Of a stretch of DNA of 64,000 bases, positions 54,613 to 63,342 are shown piece by piece. The position numbers and the translations under genes are program-made. Position 1 is the first letter of the stretch, and the number at the start of each line of letters is the position of its first letter. Origin of the DNA: Vibrio inusitatus (GTDB lineage: Bacteria > Pseudomonadota > Gammaproteobacteria > Enterobacterales > Vibrionaceae); contig AP024879.1 of assembly GCA_024346935.1 (NCBI GenBank), positions 1,483,610-1,547,609 on the forward strand, in the 5' to 3' direction. The notes under the pieces are model-generated. The model saw nothing but the letters and a program-made list of their open reading frames with translations, did no database searches and was not told the origin of the DNA.

Positions 54613-56343
54613 ATGAATATGCCAATCTCAACACTGAAACTAGAACATGCCGGAACGTCACTGGCAGGAACGCGTGCCCAGAATCAGGATGCGATTTTGC
54701 TGAAGATTCCCGATAGTCAGCACGACCTGATGCATAAAGGTATTGTGGCTTGTATTGCGGATGGAGTGAGTTGCAGCGACCAAAGTCAAAGAGCAAGTCA
54801 TACTGCTGTCGTACAGTTTGTGAATGATTACTTTGCAACGCCAAGCAGTTGGAGCATCAAGCATTCAGCAGGTAAAATTTTAACGTCAATTAATGCATGG
54901 CTATATGAGGAGGGAAGCAAGCAAGCCCTAAATCATAATGGTCTAGTGACGACTTTTAGCTGTGTCATCATTAAATCGAATACTGCACATTTGTTCCATG
55001 TGGGTGACACTCGAATCTATTTGTTTAGAGATGGACAATTAAAACAACTGACCAAAGATCACCAACGCATTAACTTAGCCAAGCAAGCCTACCTTACTCG
55101 TGCATTGGGCATGGACTCCAACTTAGATGTGGACTATCAGCAACTGAGTTTACAAAAAGGAGACCGATTCATCCTGACCTCTGATGGCGTGCATGATGCA
55201 CTTGATGTTGAATCATTGTTGAACTCTAATAGTTTTTCGCAACAAGAAACGTCGGATCTACTTTGCCATCACGCATTTGAACAAGGTAGCCAAGATAACC
55301 TTAGTGCGCTTGTTTTTGATATTCGAGATTTACCCGCACACACACTTCCTGAACATCAAAGCTCTATGCTCTCTCGCTCTATTCCCCCCGTTTTAATCGA
55401 AGGCAATAAACTCGATCATTTTACTGTACTTAAAACACTGTATTCAGGCTCACGCAGCCATGTGTACCTAGTGCAAGATGAGCTAACCGGAGAGAAGCGG
55501 GTTTTAAAAGCGCCATCCGAGCAATATCGAGACGATATCGATTATTTAAAAGCCTTTGCCAACGAGTTGTGGGTGGGAACTCAACTCAAAAACAAACGAG
55601 TGATGCGTGTTTATCCAAGCCCTAGTGATAGCCGATTCGTATATCAGATTTGTGAGTACATCGAAGGGATAACCTTGCGTCAATGGATGTACGATAACCC
55701 TCGAGCTAGCTTACCTAAAACTCGTGAAATCTTGGACGAAATCATTAAGGCGCTTCGAGTTTTTCAGCGTGCAGATATGGTGCATCGTGATCTCAAGCCT
55801 GAAAACATTATTGTCACACCATCGGGTGAGATGAAGATCATCGACTTTGGAGCAGTAAGAGTTAAGGGTCTCGAAGAAATCACTCCTGAATCACCGGATA
55901 GCATTCCTCTTGGGGCGGTTAATTACATTGCACCTGAATATTTAGATTCAGGAGAAGCCACTCTGGTTTCGGATTTGTTTTCGGTTGCGGTGATAGGTTT
56001 TGAAATGCTAACGGGAGAGTTACCTTATAAGCCAACCACAAGTCAAAACTTGCAAGCGGCAAGACATACCAAATGGCTGTATCGTTCGCTGTCAGATTAC
56101 CGTGATGATATCCCTAGTTGGGTAGACCTTGTATTTCGTAAAGCGACCCATCATCTCCCTAATCGACGTTATCAGGTGCTGGGTAATTTTATTACTGATT
56201 TGTATGTACCTAACTCTGTATTGCAAAAAGAGCTAAAAGAGAGTCCGCTGATAAAGCGAAACCCTCTGTTGTTCTGGAAAACGATAGCGTTATTGGCAAC
56301 AGCAGCAGCTGTGATTGAAATGCTGTGGTTGATTTCGAGCTGA
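54613..56343 (+). CDS. PP2C phosphatase / Ser-Thr protein kinase fusion of the nitrate locus
   Basis: About 576 residues. The N-terminal PP2C phosphatase (about 10-238) keeps its metal aspartates: Asp26 (RAQNQDA), Asp50 (IADGVS), Asp132 (VGDTR), Asp191 (TSDGV) and Asp228 (QDNLSA). A complete Hanks-type kinase follows (about 268-530): glycine loop LYSGSRSHVYLV, Lys299 (VLKAP), HRD at 391-393 with KPEN, DFG at 411-413 and APE near 440. The C terminus has one membrane helix (LLFWKTIALLATAAAVIEMLWL). Both domains look active. Start uncertain: TTG 54580 opens the frame, ATG 54613 is chosen. Confidence 0.88.
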   Translation: MNMPISTLKLEHAGTSLAGTRAQNQDAILLKIPDSQHDLMHKGIVACIADGVSCSDQSQRASHTAVVQFVNDYFATPSSWSIKHSAGKILTSINAWLYEEGSKQALNHNGLVTTFSCVIIKSNTAHLFHVGDTRIYLFRDGQLKQLTKDHQRINLAKQAYLTRALGMDSNLDVDYQQLSLQKGDRFILTSDGVHDALDVESLLNSNSFSQQETSDLLCHHAFEQGSQDNLSALVFDIRDLPAHTLPEHQSSMLSRSIPPVLIEGNKLDHFTVLKTLYSGSRSHVYLVQDELTGEKRVLKAPSEQYRDDIDYLKAFANELWVGTQLKNKRVMRVYPSPSDSRFVYQICEYIEGITLRQWMYDNPRASLPKTREILDEIIKALRVFQRADMVHRDLKPENIIVTPSGEMKIIDFGAVRVKGLEEITPESPDSIPLGAVNYIAPEYLDSGEATLVSDLFSVAVIGFEMLTGELPYKPTTSQNLQAARHTKWLYRSLSDYRDDIPSWVDLVFRKATHHLPNRRYQVLGNFITDLYVPNSVLQKELKESPLIKRNPLLFWKTIALLATAAAVIEMLWLISS

Positions 56344-56371
56344 GATGATCATTATATAGCGTTCATCGATA

Positions 56372-57313
56372 TTAACTAGCAGCGACGCCGATAATTTGCC
56401 TAATACGATAATTGAATAGAGCTAAATCATCACCGTGTTGTTCTGATTTAGCCATACCATTTGTGAAGTCAATTCTGAATCCCTTTTGGTTTGTTAACTT
56501 AAGTTCTGTTATTGCTTTAGAATCATCGCTATTTAGATACATATCCTTTAGTTTTTTAGCCATGTCACCGTCCATCTTGAGAGAAACGGTCACTTGCACA
56601 CGTTTTTCTGTTGTATCATCAAGATGCTGAATTTTTACGTCAGGTGATACTATAGTATCCAAGATAGCAGTATTGATGCTCTCTGTTTGTTGCATTACTA
56701 AGGGATCAGAGCTGGTAATTGTCTTACTTAAAACCAACATTTGTTTACTTGGGGTGTAAGTTAGATTGACGTAAGCACTGGTGTCGTTATCGATTGTAAA
56801 CATGGAGCGGTAATACATTTTGAAGACGGCTGATGTAGTGTTTGTATCCTTGGTGTCTGGTTCCATTGCGCATGCAAACGTTGCATCTTCGGTCATTTTT
56901 AGCTTACAAATATTGAATACTTGCTCTTCGTTAAACCCTGCATTTTCAAATTCAGAAATGATCAACTGATTTTCATCTCTTACTAACCATTTGTTGAGTT
57001 CAGTAGAGTCCTGCTTTACTTCCGCATTTTTGCTCGACTGGATTTCGGATTGGTTATCTATGCTACTCTCGATAGTGCGTTGAGGGTTTTTTGTTGCCGC
57101 CTTATCGAGCGTATATATCATTGCTGATTTGGATTGAGAATCTGGGTTATTTGAGTCAATGTTCGGTTGGCCCAGTTCTTTCATTTCAATTGAAACGGGA
57201 TGCTCTTTAGTTTGTTTGAGTACTTTCTGCACCTCATGATTGGTGGAACTAGAACCACCACAGCCCGTTAGAATAATGGGAGTCAAAGCTAGTACTAATA
57301 AAGTGTGTTTCAT
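56372..57313 (-). CDS. Lipoprotein of unknown function
   Basis: A 313-residue lipoprotein with lipobox ILTGC (Cys18) and a Ser/Gly-rich linker. The following part is polar and Gln/Asn/Lys-rich to about residue 110; the C-terminal half (SAVFKMYYRSMFTIDNDTSAYVNLTYT onwards, split by reading) appears as beta-strands. I do not recognise a family. It converges with the kinase gene; no operon partner. Confidence 0.65.
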   Translation of the reverse strand: MKHTLLVLALTPIILTGCGGSSSTNHEVQKVLKQTKEHPVSIEMKELGQPNIDSNNPDSQSKSAMIYTLDKAATKNPQRTIESSIDNQSEIQSSKNAEVKQDSTELNKWLVRDENQLIISEFENAGFNEEQVFNICKLKMTEDATFACAMEPDTKDTNTTSAVFKMYYRSMFTIDNDTSAYVNLTYTPSKQMLVLSKTITSSDPLVMQQTESINTAILDTIVSPDVKIQHLDDTTEKRVQVTVSLKMDGDMAKKLKDMYLNSDDSKAITELKLTNQKGFRIDFTNGMAKSEQHGDDLALFNYRIRQIIGVAAS

Positions 57314-57659
57314 TTTACCGCCTCCAGAAAATTTTTATGGTTATAAAACTTCTTTCTTAGCGATAGAGAATAATCATCATGTCAGCAGATAAGATGAACA
57401 CTTTATTGAAAGGTATGCGACTTTTAAATGGGTAGTTTGTAGAAAATTGTTTGGATATGGTAGACGACCGTTGTAAGTTTTTGTTATTGCTTAAGTAAAA
57501 CTCGATAGGTTGCTTTGTATTGAATTGCTCAAAGAAGACAATCTAGAAATGCAATATTAGTTTGAAGTTACTTTGGGATTAGGTTGTGATTTTTCGAACG
57601 GAGGTTTTACTACAATATGCCGCAAGCATTGCTATAGCAATCCTTACGGCAATGGCTTG
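57314..57659. other. Intergenic region holding a long inverted repeat
   Basis: No coding frame. Residues 57618-57651 form an almost perfect inverted repeat described separately; the rest is AT-rich and should carry the promoter of the leftward lipoprotein gene. Confidence 0.45.
57618..57651. repeat. Near-perfect 34-nt inverted repeat
   Basis: TGCCG, AAG and ATTGC pair with GCAAT, CTT and CGGCA around a TATA loop; only two internal positions mismatch (C/A and C/C). It lies 9 nt beyond the stop of the leftward DUF302 gene and may end its transcript, though the following T content is poor. Could also be a dispersed palindromic element. Confidence 0.7.
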
Positions 57660-58112
57660 CTATGGTTGCGTCGCTTTGGTCGCAAACATATTTAGTGCTT
57701 TAGCTATCTTTGCAAGAACTTCATCACATCCCGTAATGTTATGTCTCTCTTTAAGATAATTCGGGTCGTTATAGGTAAACCACACTAGTCCGTGCTCATC
57801 TTCCGATATTAGTGCTTTTTGTGGAAGGTCGATACCGACACTTTGTTGACATGCCATTAATGGAGAGCCGACTTTAGGATTACCAAATAAAATTAACTCT
57901 GTAGGGCGAAGCTCTATACCTACATTATCTGCCGCTTCAGAGTGCTTGATGCGCGCAAAAGTAGTCATGCCTTTCTCTTTTAATACCGCAATAAGCTTAT
58001 CAGCAGTAGTTGATACATCGTGTGAGCTTTTAATTGAAATGAGCCCGTTGTTGGCATGAGCAGTAAAGCTCATCAAAAGCGTGACAAATAAACCTAGTAG
58101 TACCTTTCTCAT
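57660..58112 (-). CDS. Exported DUF302 protein
   Basis: A 150-residue protein: signal peptide (LLGLFVTLLMSFTAHA) followed by a DUF302 domain (KGMTTFARIKHSEAADNVG, LRPTELILFGNPKVGSPLM, YNDPNYL). Function of the family is unknown; members bind small ligands and occur in the periplasm. The frame extends to 58181, but ATG 58112 has a strong GGAGG upstream and makes a proper signal peptide. It stands alone. Confidence 0.85.
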   Translation of the reverse strand: MRKVLLGLFVTLLMSFTAHANNGLISIKSSHDVSTTADKLIAVLKEKGMTTFARIKHSEAADNVGIELRPTELILFGNPKVGSPLMACQQSVGIDLPQKALISEDEHGLVWFTYNDPNYLKERHNITGCDEVLAKIAKALNMFATKATQP

Positions 58113-58276
58113 GTAACCTCCATTTACACTGTTATCTAACAATGAAGATAGTAGCCAGACAGGGAGAGTCAATTTATTCATATTAAATGAGGTCGGGGAT
58201 CAGTTCATAACATTAAAAGTAACAAAATAGGCACTTGTATCAGCGGACCCCCAACCGAAATGTAGATACTAAGTTT

Positions 58277-58846
58277 TTATGGAGATGCTGTAGATTGGCA
58301 GTCCAATGTTAGGTCTGATTTGCTTGTGACCTCTACCCCTGCATCATTATAGTAGGGCCTATAAATACCTAGGCTTTCTATAGGTAATGTGGTCTCGAAT
58401 GCATCAACATTTGTTAATGTACCAAACAAAGAACCTAGCAATGAAAACGAGTAACTAAATCCAGATATCTTTGCCTGTACATATCGAATGGAATCAAATC
58501 CATCATCACTTTTTGGAGTAGTGACTACGGAGCCAGCAGGATCTAGATAGACGACATCTAATTGTAATGTGCTTAAATCAATAGGTGAATTTAACGTAGA
58601 ACCAAATGAATCTGTATTCTGACTGGTCAATCGTCCAATACCACTTGAATCTACATCTACGATATAGCAGACAGCCCCCAATCTAGCCGCTTTACGAGTA
58701 ATCTCATTGAGCATTTGAAGAGAGAATAGAAAACGACCAATTTCAATGATGCCAAATAATAAAATTAAAAATACTGTAGAGACAATTGTGAACTCTAAGA
58801 CAGCGACCCCTTTTTGACTGTGGGAACTCGGCTTTGCAAACATCAT
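58277..58846 (-). CDS. TadF-like pseudopilin
   Basis: A 189-residue protein with a TadE/TadF-type N terminus: QKGVAVLEFTIVSTVFLILLFGIIEIG (split by reading; Glu in the hydrophobic helix as in pseudopilins processed by TadV). The rest is a soluble pilin-like domain. It is third in a leftward group behind TadG- and TadE-like genes with 2-nt spacing. GAGGAGG precedes the start. Confidence 0.75.
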   Translation of the reverse strand: MMFAKPSSHSQKGVAVLEFTIVSTVFLILLFGIIEIGRFLFSLQMLNEITRKAARLGAVCYIVDVDSSGIGRLTSQNTDSFGSTLNSPIDLSTLQLDVVYLDPAGSVVTTPKSDDGFDSIRYVQAKISGFSYSFSLLGSLFGTLTNVDAFETTLPIESLGIYRPYYNDAGVEVTSKSDLTLDCQSTASP

Positions 58847-58848
58847 AT

Positions 58849-59283
58849 CTATATTCCTCCTCGACGCATTGAAGCAGAGGCGGTTAAGTTCATAGAAAGT
58901 GAAGTCGTGGTGAAGGGAATTTTTGCAAATATCGGCATGTATGCATAGACAGCTGAAACAGTTATATGGCTGGTGGTTGAGTTGATGTTCACATCGGAAG
59001 CAGTTAACCCCGTTAAAATAGAGTCAGAACCTGTTGTTCGTTTTCCGTAGACAACCACATTTTTAATCTGAGCCTCTTCCGCTATTGCACCTTGTGATTG
59101 CGCTCCATATATGTCAATTAATGCGTATCTTGCACCAGCTTGCACCGCCTTATTGAGTGTAGTGTATTGGATGAAAATACGACTAATCTCGAATACTCCC
59201 ACTAGCAATATGAGCATGACGGGCATAACGAGAACCATTTCAATTGCAGCTAATCCTTTCTGCTTGAATATCAACTTATTCAT
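58849..59283 (-). CDS. TadE-like pseudopilin
   Basis: A 144-residue TadE-family protein: QKGLAAIEMVLVMPVMLILLVGVFEISR is the pseudopilin processing and assembly helix (Gly-Leu then Glu at +5). TadE is a minor pilin used to build Flp pili. It sits between the TadG- and TadF-like genes and overlaps neither; AGGAG precedes the ATG. Confidence 0.78.
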   Translation of the reverse strand: MNKLIFKQKGLAAIEMVLVMPVMLILLVGVFEISRIFIQYTTLNKAVQAGARYALIDIYGAQSQGAIAEEAQIKNVVVYGKRTTGSDSILTGLTASDVNINSTTSHITVSAVYAYMPIFAKIPFTTTSLSMNLTASASMRRGGI

Positions 59284-60513
59284 CTATGAATCTCCTGTCG
59301 TCATATCCCTGTAAAGCTGAATTTTGTACGGCCCTGTTGCTGTGGGGTTTTGTCCTGTCCCCCCTCCAGGAACGGAGCACCCTTTATAAAACTCACCATA
59401 GACGATTTTGTCGTTTTTGTCGTATTGCTGGGTTAATAAAATACATGCAAATCCACTGATCGTAACGGGTTGTGAACTTCCGGGAGTAGAAACAGAGCAA
59501 TCAACAATAGGGACTACAATTTGACGTCTAAAGTTCGTGCTGTTGTATTCATCCATTAAATTTGGACCAGGGTCATCATCACCGTCAGGGAACCCGTCTG
59601 TATCTACAAACCGAGAATTTATAGCAGTAGCAGGACCATTTCCGGCTCCTGTCTCGGTATCGACATCTCCACCAACAAAGTAAATCCCTGTTTCATCATC
59701 GTCGAAACCACTAGGTGGGTTTCCTCCGAGAGCACCTTGCAATCCTTCCAAACTTTTACCGTTACCGTAACCTTGAAGTTGCAAGAAGTTGTAGTTACCG
59801 GGGCCTATGTTTCCGGCATTCAATTCTTCATCTGAGCATTGGTTAGGATTTTTACAACTAGCATCTTTACCTGCTATCTCATGCTCCAAACCCGTTTCAT
59901 AGCCGTACACGTAATCGCTTCCTGGGTTGACCGAGCTTTTGTCGCAAATCCCTATTGGGGCAAGATTAGATACGCTAGTTACGCCGGCACTTTTCCCCGC
60001 AACTGCGCTTGCTCTAACGCTTTTAGATATACCAAAAGCTTGCAATAAATAGCTGTCTAAGCTATGGCCTTCAACCGCTACCCGAGTGTAGATATCTCGG
60101 GCAGTACTTAAAATGCCTACCGCCGGAAACGTAATAGGATTGTTGCTAAACTGAACGTGAATTATTGTTCCTTCTGAAGAGGTGTAAGAGTAATCTTTAG
60201 TTGAACTGCCATTTCCCGCTGCACCTGAAACATTGAAATCTAACTCATCATTACCAGATGCTGAAGCCATCTCTTTTATCGTCGTTATGGCTGCAGCAGC
60301 TGCCTGTGATGTAGTGGCGCCATTCTCTAAGGCTACAGATGCTGATAGCGCAGCTGAATCAACACCATTTTGAACGCGTGACTTGTTTAGAATCATATGG
60401 TTAATGTCTATTGCAAGTGCTGCGAACCCTAAGATCACTAGTAAGCTAATAGTAAAAAGTACAACAACAAGTCCGCTTTGCTTTGTACGCATTTTCTGCT
60501 TGATAACTCTCAT
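59284..60513 (-). CDS. TadG-like pilus assembly protein
   Basis: A 409-residue protein whose N terminus is the TadG-like domain: KQSGLVVVLFTISLLVILGFAALAIDINHMIL with the conserved GVDSAALSASVALENG segment just after. The large C-terminal part is rich in Gly/Asn/Asp and cysteines. The frame starts at TTG 60528, but ATG 60513 has GAGGGAA and is preferred. First gene of the Tad-like trio; no TadA, TadB, TadC, RcpA or Flp gene is within the window. Confidence 0.78.
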   Translation of the reverse strand: MRVIKQKMRTKQSGLVVVLFTISLLVILGFAALAIDINHMILNKSRVQNGVDSAALSASVALENGATTSQAAAAAITTIKEMASASGNDELDFNVSGAAGNGSSTKDYSYTSSEGTIIHVQFSNNPITFPAVGILSTARDIYTRVAVEGHSLDSYLLQAFGISKSVRASAVAGKSAGVTSVSNLAPIGICDKSSVNPGSDYVYGYETGLEHEIAGKDASCKNPNQCSDEELNAGNIGPGNYNFLQLQGYGNGKSLEGLQGALGGNPPSGFDDDETGIYFVGGDVDTETGAGNGPATAINSRFVDTDGFPDGDDDPGPNLMDEYNSTNFRRQIVVPIVDCSVSTPGSSQPVTISGFACILLTQQYDKNDKIVYGEFYKGCSVPGGGTGQNPTATGPYKIQLYRDMTTGDS

Positions 60514-60746
60514 AATTCCCTCTCTCAACAGCTATCAAAATTCGAACCACACACATGCTAGAGTGAAGTTACGCTTATTTACGTTACACTTTCATTACAT
60601 TATAGCATTAGAGATGCTACTAGGCTTTGAACTAGTGTCATAAAATAGAGGTATGAGCACGATGGTATAACTTTGTGTTCCCAAAAAGTTCATAGATTTT
60701 GTTAAAAAGCAGGTTTAATTCAATAATCATTTACCATATTACGCGA

Positions 60747-60780
60747 AAATGCCCGATACATAATATCGGGCATTTAATCA
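60747..60780 (-). terminator. Terminator of the DUF3332 gene
   Basis: Perfect 12-bp stem AAATGCCCGATA (60747-60758) and TATCGGGCATTT (60764-60775) with a 5-nt loop, located 36 nt past the leftward stop. A short T run follows on the minus strand. The remainder of the 60514-60810 spacer shows no gene. Confidence 0.82.
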
Positions 60781-60810
60781 ATTCAACTATTCAGAGTTGC
60801 GAATGAATTA

Positions 60811-61347
60811 TTACGCCTGTTCGTTAGTCAATGTTTCTAACTGAGTCATTGTTGTTTGTGAAACAAGCTCACCATCAACGTAGTAGTTAACGTTCTCACC
60901 GTCGCGAACACCTGTTACAACAGACTTATCACCATTATTGTAGGTCACGTGCATCTCGATTGTATTTTCGTCGATTGCTTCGAAAGTAGAAGACTCTACT
61001 TCACGCATTGTGATTGGGTCTAGTGGCGCTTCTGTTAGTGATGGGTCTAGGTCATCGTTCATGTTGTACATAGTCTTTGTTTTAGAATCAAAGATATGTG
61101 GCTTACCGTTGATAGGGTTTTTCCCAGACCAGAATTCGATAGAGTTAAATACTAATGAATCGACAGCAACCGAAAGGGCATACACAGGAGCAAGAAGCAT
61201 GTTTACACCACCACGAGCATAGCGATTGTCTACCACTTCAAGGTTGAACTTCATTACATAACCCGTTACCGCATTACTACCAATACAGCCAGTTAATGAT
61301 GCGGCTAGTGCTGCCATACCCAATACTTTTAAGCCAAACTTTTTCAT
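60811..61347 (-). CDS. DUF3332 lipoprotein
   Basis: A 178-residue lipoprotein (lipobox SLTGC, Cys21) with the DUF3332 pattern GYVMKFNLEVVDNRYARGGVN, VDSLVFNSIEFWSGKNP and a C-terminal beta part (NENTIEMHVTY-like). These proteins are common in vibrios; function unknown. Strong terminator downstream. Confidence 0.82.
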   Translation of the reverse strand: MKKFGLKVLGMAALAASLTGCIGSNAVTGYVMKFNLEVVDNRYARGGVNMLLAPVYALSVAVDSLVFNSIEFWSGKNPINGKPHIFDSKTKTMYNMNDDLDPSLTEAPLDPITMREVESSTFEAIDENTIEMHVTYNNGDKSVVTGVRDGENVNYYVDGELVSQTTMTQLETLTNEQA

Positions 61348-61446
61348 TTAGTAAACCCTATGAACTTTGAAAACCAGTAAATAATAATCAGATTAGATTG
61401 CAATAAATAGCCATTCGGTGACATCAATATCAAGCCTACTCATTCG

Positions 61447-61966
61447 ATGCAGAAGCATGATTCGCTTTCGAACTTTTGGTTGAGATTTTATGTTCACTAC
61501 AAAAATAAAACGAAAGTGTGTTGCTCATTAGTAGCTATTTTAAAAGTGTCGCTGCTAGCTGTGATATGTGTCTGTGTAATTACAGGTATCAGGGACGAGG
61601 AGAAGTATATCGATAGTTGAAATAATTACTTATCAATTGGCGCCATTAACTGTATTAAGCAGATATTTCCAATATTTGCTAAGGTTTATGGGTGCGATAA
61701 GGCTATCAAGCTATATCTTATTAATAAGATAAAGGACTCAATAGAAAGCGAGGTTGTTGGAGAGGTGCTGGATAATCAGAAAGAGTTTTTGGCGTTTCTA
61801 CACAAAGAATATCAACTGTATTTAACCAGCTCCATGACACAGCGATATAAGCTTTGATGAATTGAGTAAGGTCGTGAGTTCCCAGTCTAAACAGGCATTA
61901 TTTATTGACGATATTTTAGATGTTCCGACTTTTATTCGAGAAAATATTGAAGCTAGATATCCTTAA
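61447..61966 (+). pseudogene. Decayed gene for a membrane-anchored hypothetical protein
   Basis: From ATG 61447 a frame encodes 57 residues (polar start, one strong helix LVAILKVSLLAVICVCVITG) and is stopped by TGA at 61618-61620. The same frame then stays open with normal-looking protein (INCIKQIFPIFAKVYG, then DSIESEVVGEVLDNQKEFLAFL) until TGA 61855-61857. A further coding-like stretch, ALFIDDILDVPTFIRENIEARY, lies in another frame and ends at 61964-61966. One nonsense mutation plus one frameshift would explain all three. No family recognised. Confidence 0.55.
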
Positions 61967-61990
61967 CTCTAAGGCGTAGGTGTTTATGTT

Positions 61991-62368
61991 ATGAAAATAA
62001 AACTCTCCTCGTTTATGTCTTTAGCTTCGGTGTTACTTACCGCAATGATCGTTTCGAAGCCAGCTCAAGCAACAACGGGATTTTTGCAGACAGAGGACTC
62101 GCAAGGCTTCACTAAGGTGTGCTTTTATGATGTTCTTGGAGAAACACATAGTTTGAATATTGGTGCTACAGACCTGTGCCCGTTGACTTATGACTTTGAT
62201 ATAACGCCAAAACTTCAACCACCTACAGAGAATGCGCAAAAAACAGGCTTTTTTAAACAGGAGCAAACCTCTGGGTTTAGCAAGCTTTGCTCCTATGATG
62301 TGTTAGGTGAAGTCTATGTTCTTACTATAGGTAGTACTGAAATCTGCCCTTTAACCTACAAGTTTTAA
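61991..62368 (+). CDS. Exported protein made of two 41-residue repeats
   Basis: A 125-residue protein with a signal peptide (cut after Ala27, SKPAQA). The mature part is two homologous units, residues 29-69 and 85-125, identical at 24 of 41 positions by hand count and joined by a 15-residue Pro/Thr linker. Each unit has two cysteines (44 and 63; 100 and 119) and the shared motifs YDVLGE and CPLTY, so each may fold as a disulfide-stapled beta-hairpin. No family recognised. Single gene, convergent with ppiB. Confidence 0.7.
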   Translation: MKIKLSSFMSLASVLLTAMIVSKPAQATTGFLQTEDSQGFTKVCFYDVLGETHSLNIGATDLCPLTYDFDITPKLQPPTENAQKTGFFKQEQTSGFSKLCSYDVLGEVYVLTIGSTEICPLTYKF

Positions 62369-62372
62369 TTTC

Positions 62373-62864
62373 TTATAAGATGGTGACTTTCTCTATGGTG
62401 ATAGGATCTACCGGTAGGTCATCAAGCCCAAATTTTGAATGTGTTTTTACCTTAGCGATAGCATTCACGACCTCCATTCCAGCAGTTACTTGACCAAATA
62501 CAGCGTAGCCCCAGCCTTGATTGTTGGTTGCGGTGAAGTCCAGAAAATCATTGTTGTCCAAGTTAATAAAAAATTGTGATGTCGCCGAGTGTGGTGAATC
62601 GGTGCGAGCCATGGCAACTGAGCCGATGATATTTTTTAGTCCACGATTGGCCTCATTTACGATCGGGTCATGAGAAGGCTTTTCTAAAAGGTTCTCAGTA
62701 TGCCCGCCACCTTGAATCATAAAGTTGTCAATGACGCGGTGAAAAATCGTACCTTCAAAGAAGCCTTCCTTGCAGTATCTAAGAAAATTCTTGCTACTTA
62801 CCGGCGCTTTTTCCAGATTGAGCTCAATGGTTATTTCACCTAAGTTGGTTGTTAATACGATCAT
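62373..62864 (-). CDS. ppiB: Peptidyl-prolyl isomerase B
   Basis: A 163-residue cytoplasmic cyclophilin: FHRVIDNFMIQGG, ARTDSPHSATSQFFINL and FGQVTAGMEVVNAI contain the active-site residues of the family. No signal peptide, so it is PpiB rather than periplasmic PpiA. It speeds cis-trans isomerisation at prolines during folding. Confidence 0.95.
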   Translation of the reverse strand: MIVLTTNLGEITIELNLEKAPVSSKNFLRYCKEGFFEGTIFHRVIDNFMIQGGGHTENLLEKPSHDPIVNEANRGLKNIIGSVAMARTDSPHSATSQFFINLDNNDFLDFTATNNQGWGYAVFGQVTAGMEVVNAIAKVKTHSKFGLDDLPVDPITIEKVTIL

Positions 62865-62991
62865 GTTATTGAGTTACCATTTAAAGTTTGTAGAAACGAT
62901 GAGTATACACGGAATATCTAGCCCAAGCTTTGGCAGAGACTAGACGACTACTTTGCGGTAAAATCCAGCAAAATCCTTTTAATGATCGTGT

Positions 62992-63267
62992 ATGAGCTTT
63001 AGTGATATCCAACAAAAATTAGCGTCTTTTACCTCCCTCGAACAAGTGTTTGAGTATTTTGAGGTAGATTTTGATCGCCGATTTGTTGAGGAGTATCGTG
63101 TACCTCTATTTAAACGCTTTAATGGGTACCTACTCTTGGCTAAGCCAGAAGACTGGTTTGCAGCGCGAAGAGTATTAAGAAACGCTTATTGCAAAATACA
63201 GCGTGGCCGACTGGATCCAACTACTCGTTCTGCCTGTCGAGGGTGCACTTCTTGTTTACGTCGTTGA
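62992..63267 (+). CDS. NifW-like small protein with CxxCxxC tail
   Basis: A 91-residue protein. LASFTSLEQVFEYFEVDFD and VPLFKRFNGYLLLAKPEDW follow the pattern of NifW (nitrogenase-stabilising) proteins. Its C terminus adds Cys82, Cys85 and Cys88 (CRGCTSC), a possible metal site. No nitrogen-fixation gene is in the window, so a nitrogenase role is doubtful. Weak ribosome-binding site. Separate from the following hotdog gene. Confidence 0.65.
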   Translation: MSFSDIQQKLASFTSLEQVFEYFEVDFDRRFVEEYRVPLFKRFNGYLLLAKPEDWFAARRVLRNAYCKIQRGRLDPTTRSACRGCTSCLRR

Positions 63268-63313
63268 GTTTAATGACGGATTAGTTCTCTGTAACATCTT
63301 TTGTAACAACTCT

Positions 63314-63342
63314 TTGACAATTCATCTTTAGATTGATTAACT
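63314..63342 (+). promoter_or_regulatory. Possible promoter of the DUF4442 gene
   Basis: TTGACA (63314-63319) and TTAACT (63337-63342) with a 17-nt spacer. The -10 is poor but overlaps the FadR-like dyad, which fits an activator- or repressor-controlled start. Confidence 0.4.

Noticed and set aside
61618-61620. In-frame TGA read as selenocysteine
   Set aside because: No sign of a bacterial SECIS stem right after it, no redox motif around it, and the frame is broken again downstream; decay is simpler.
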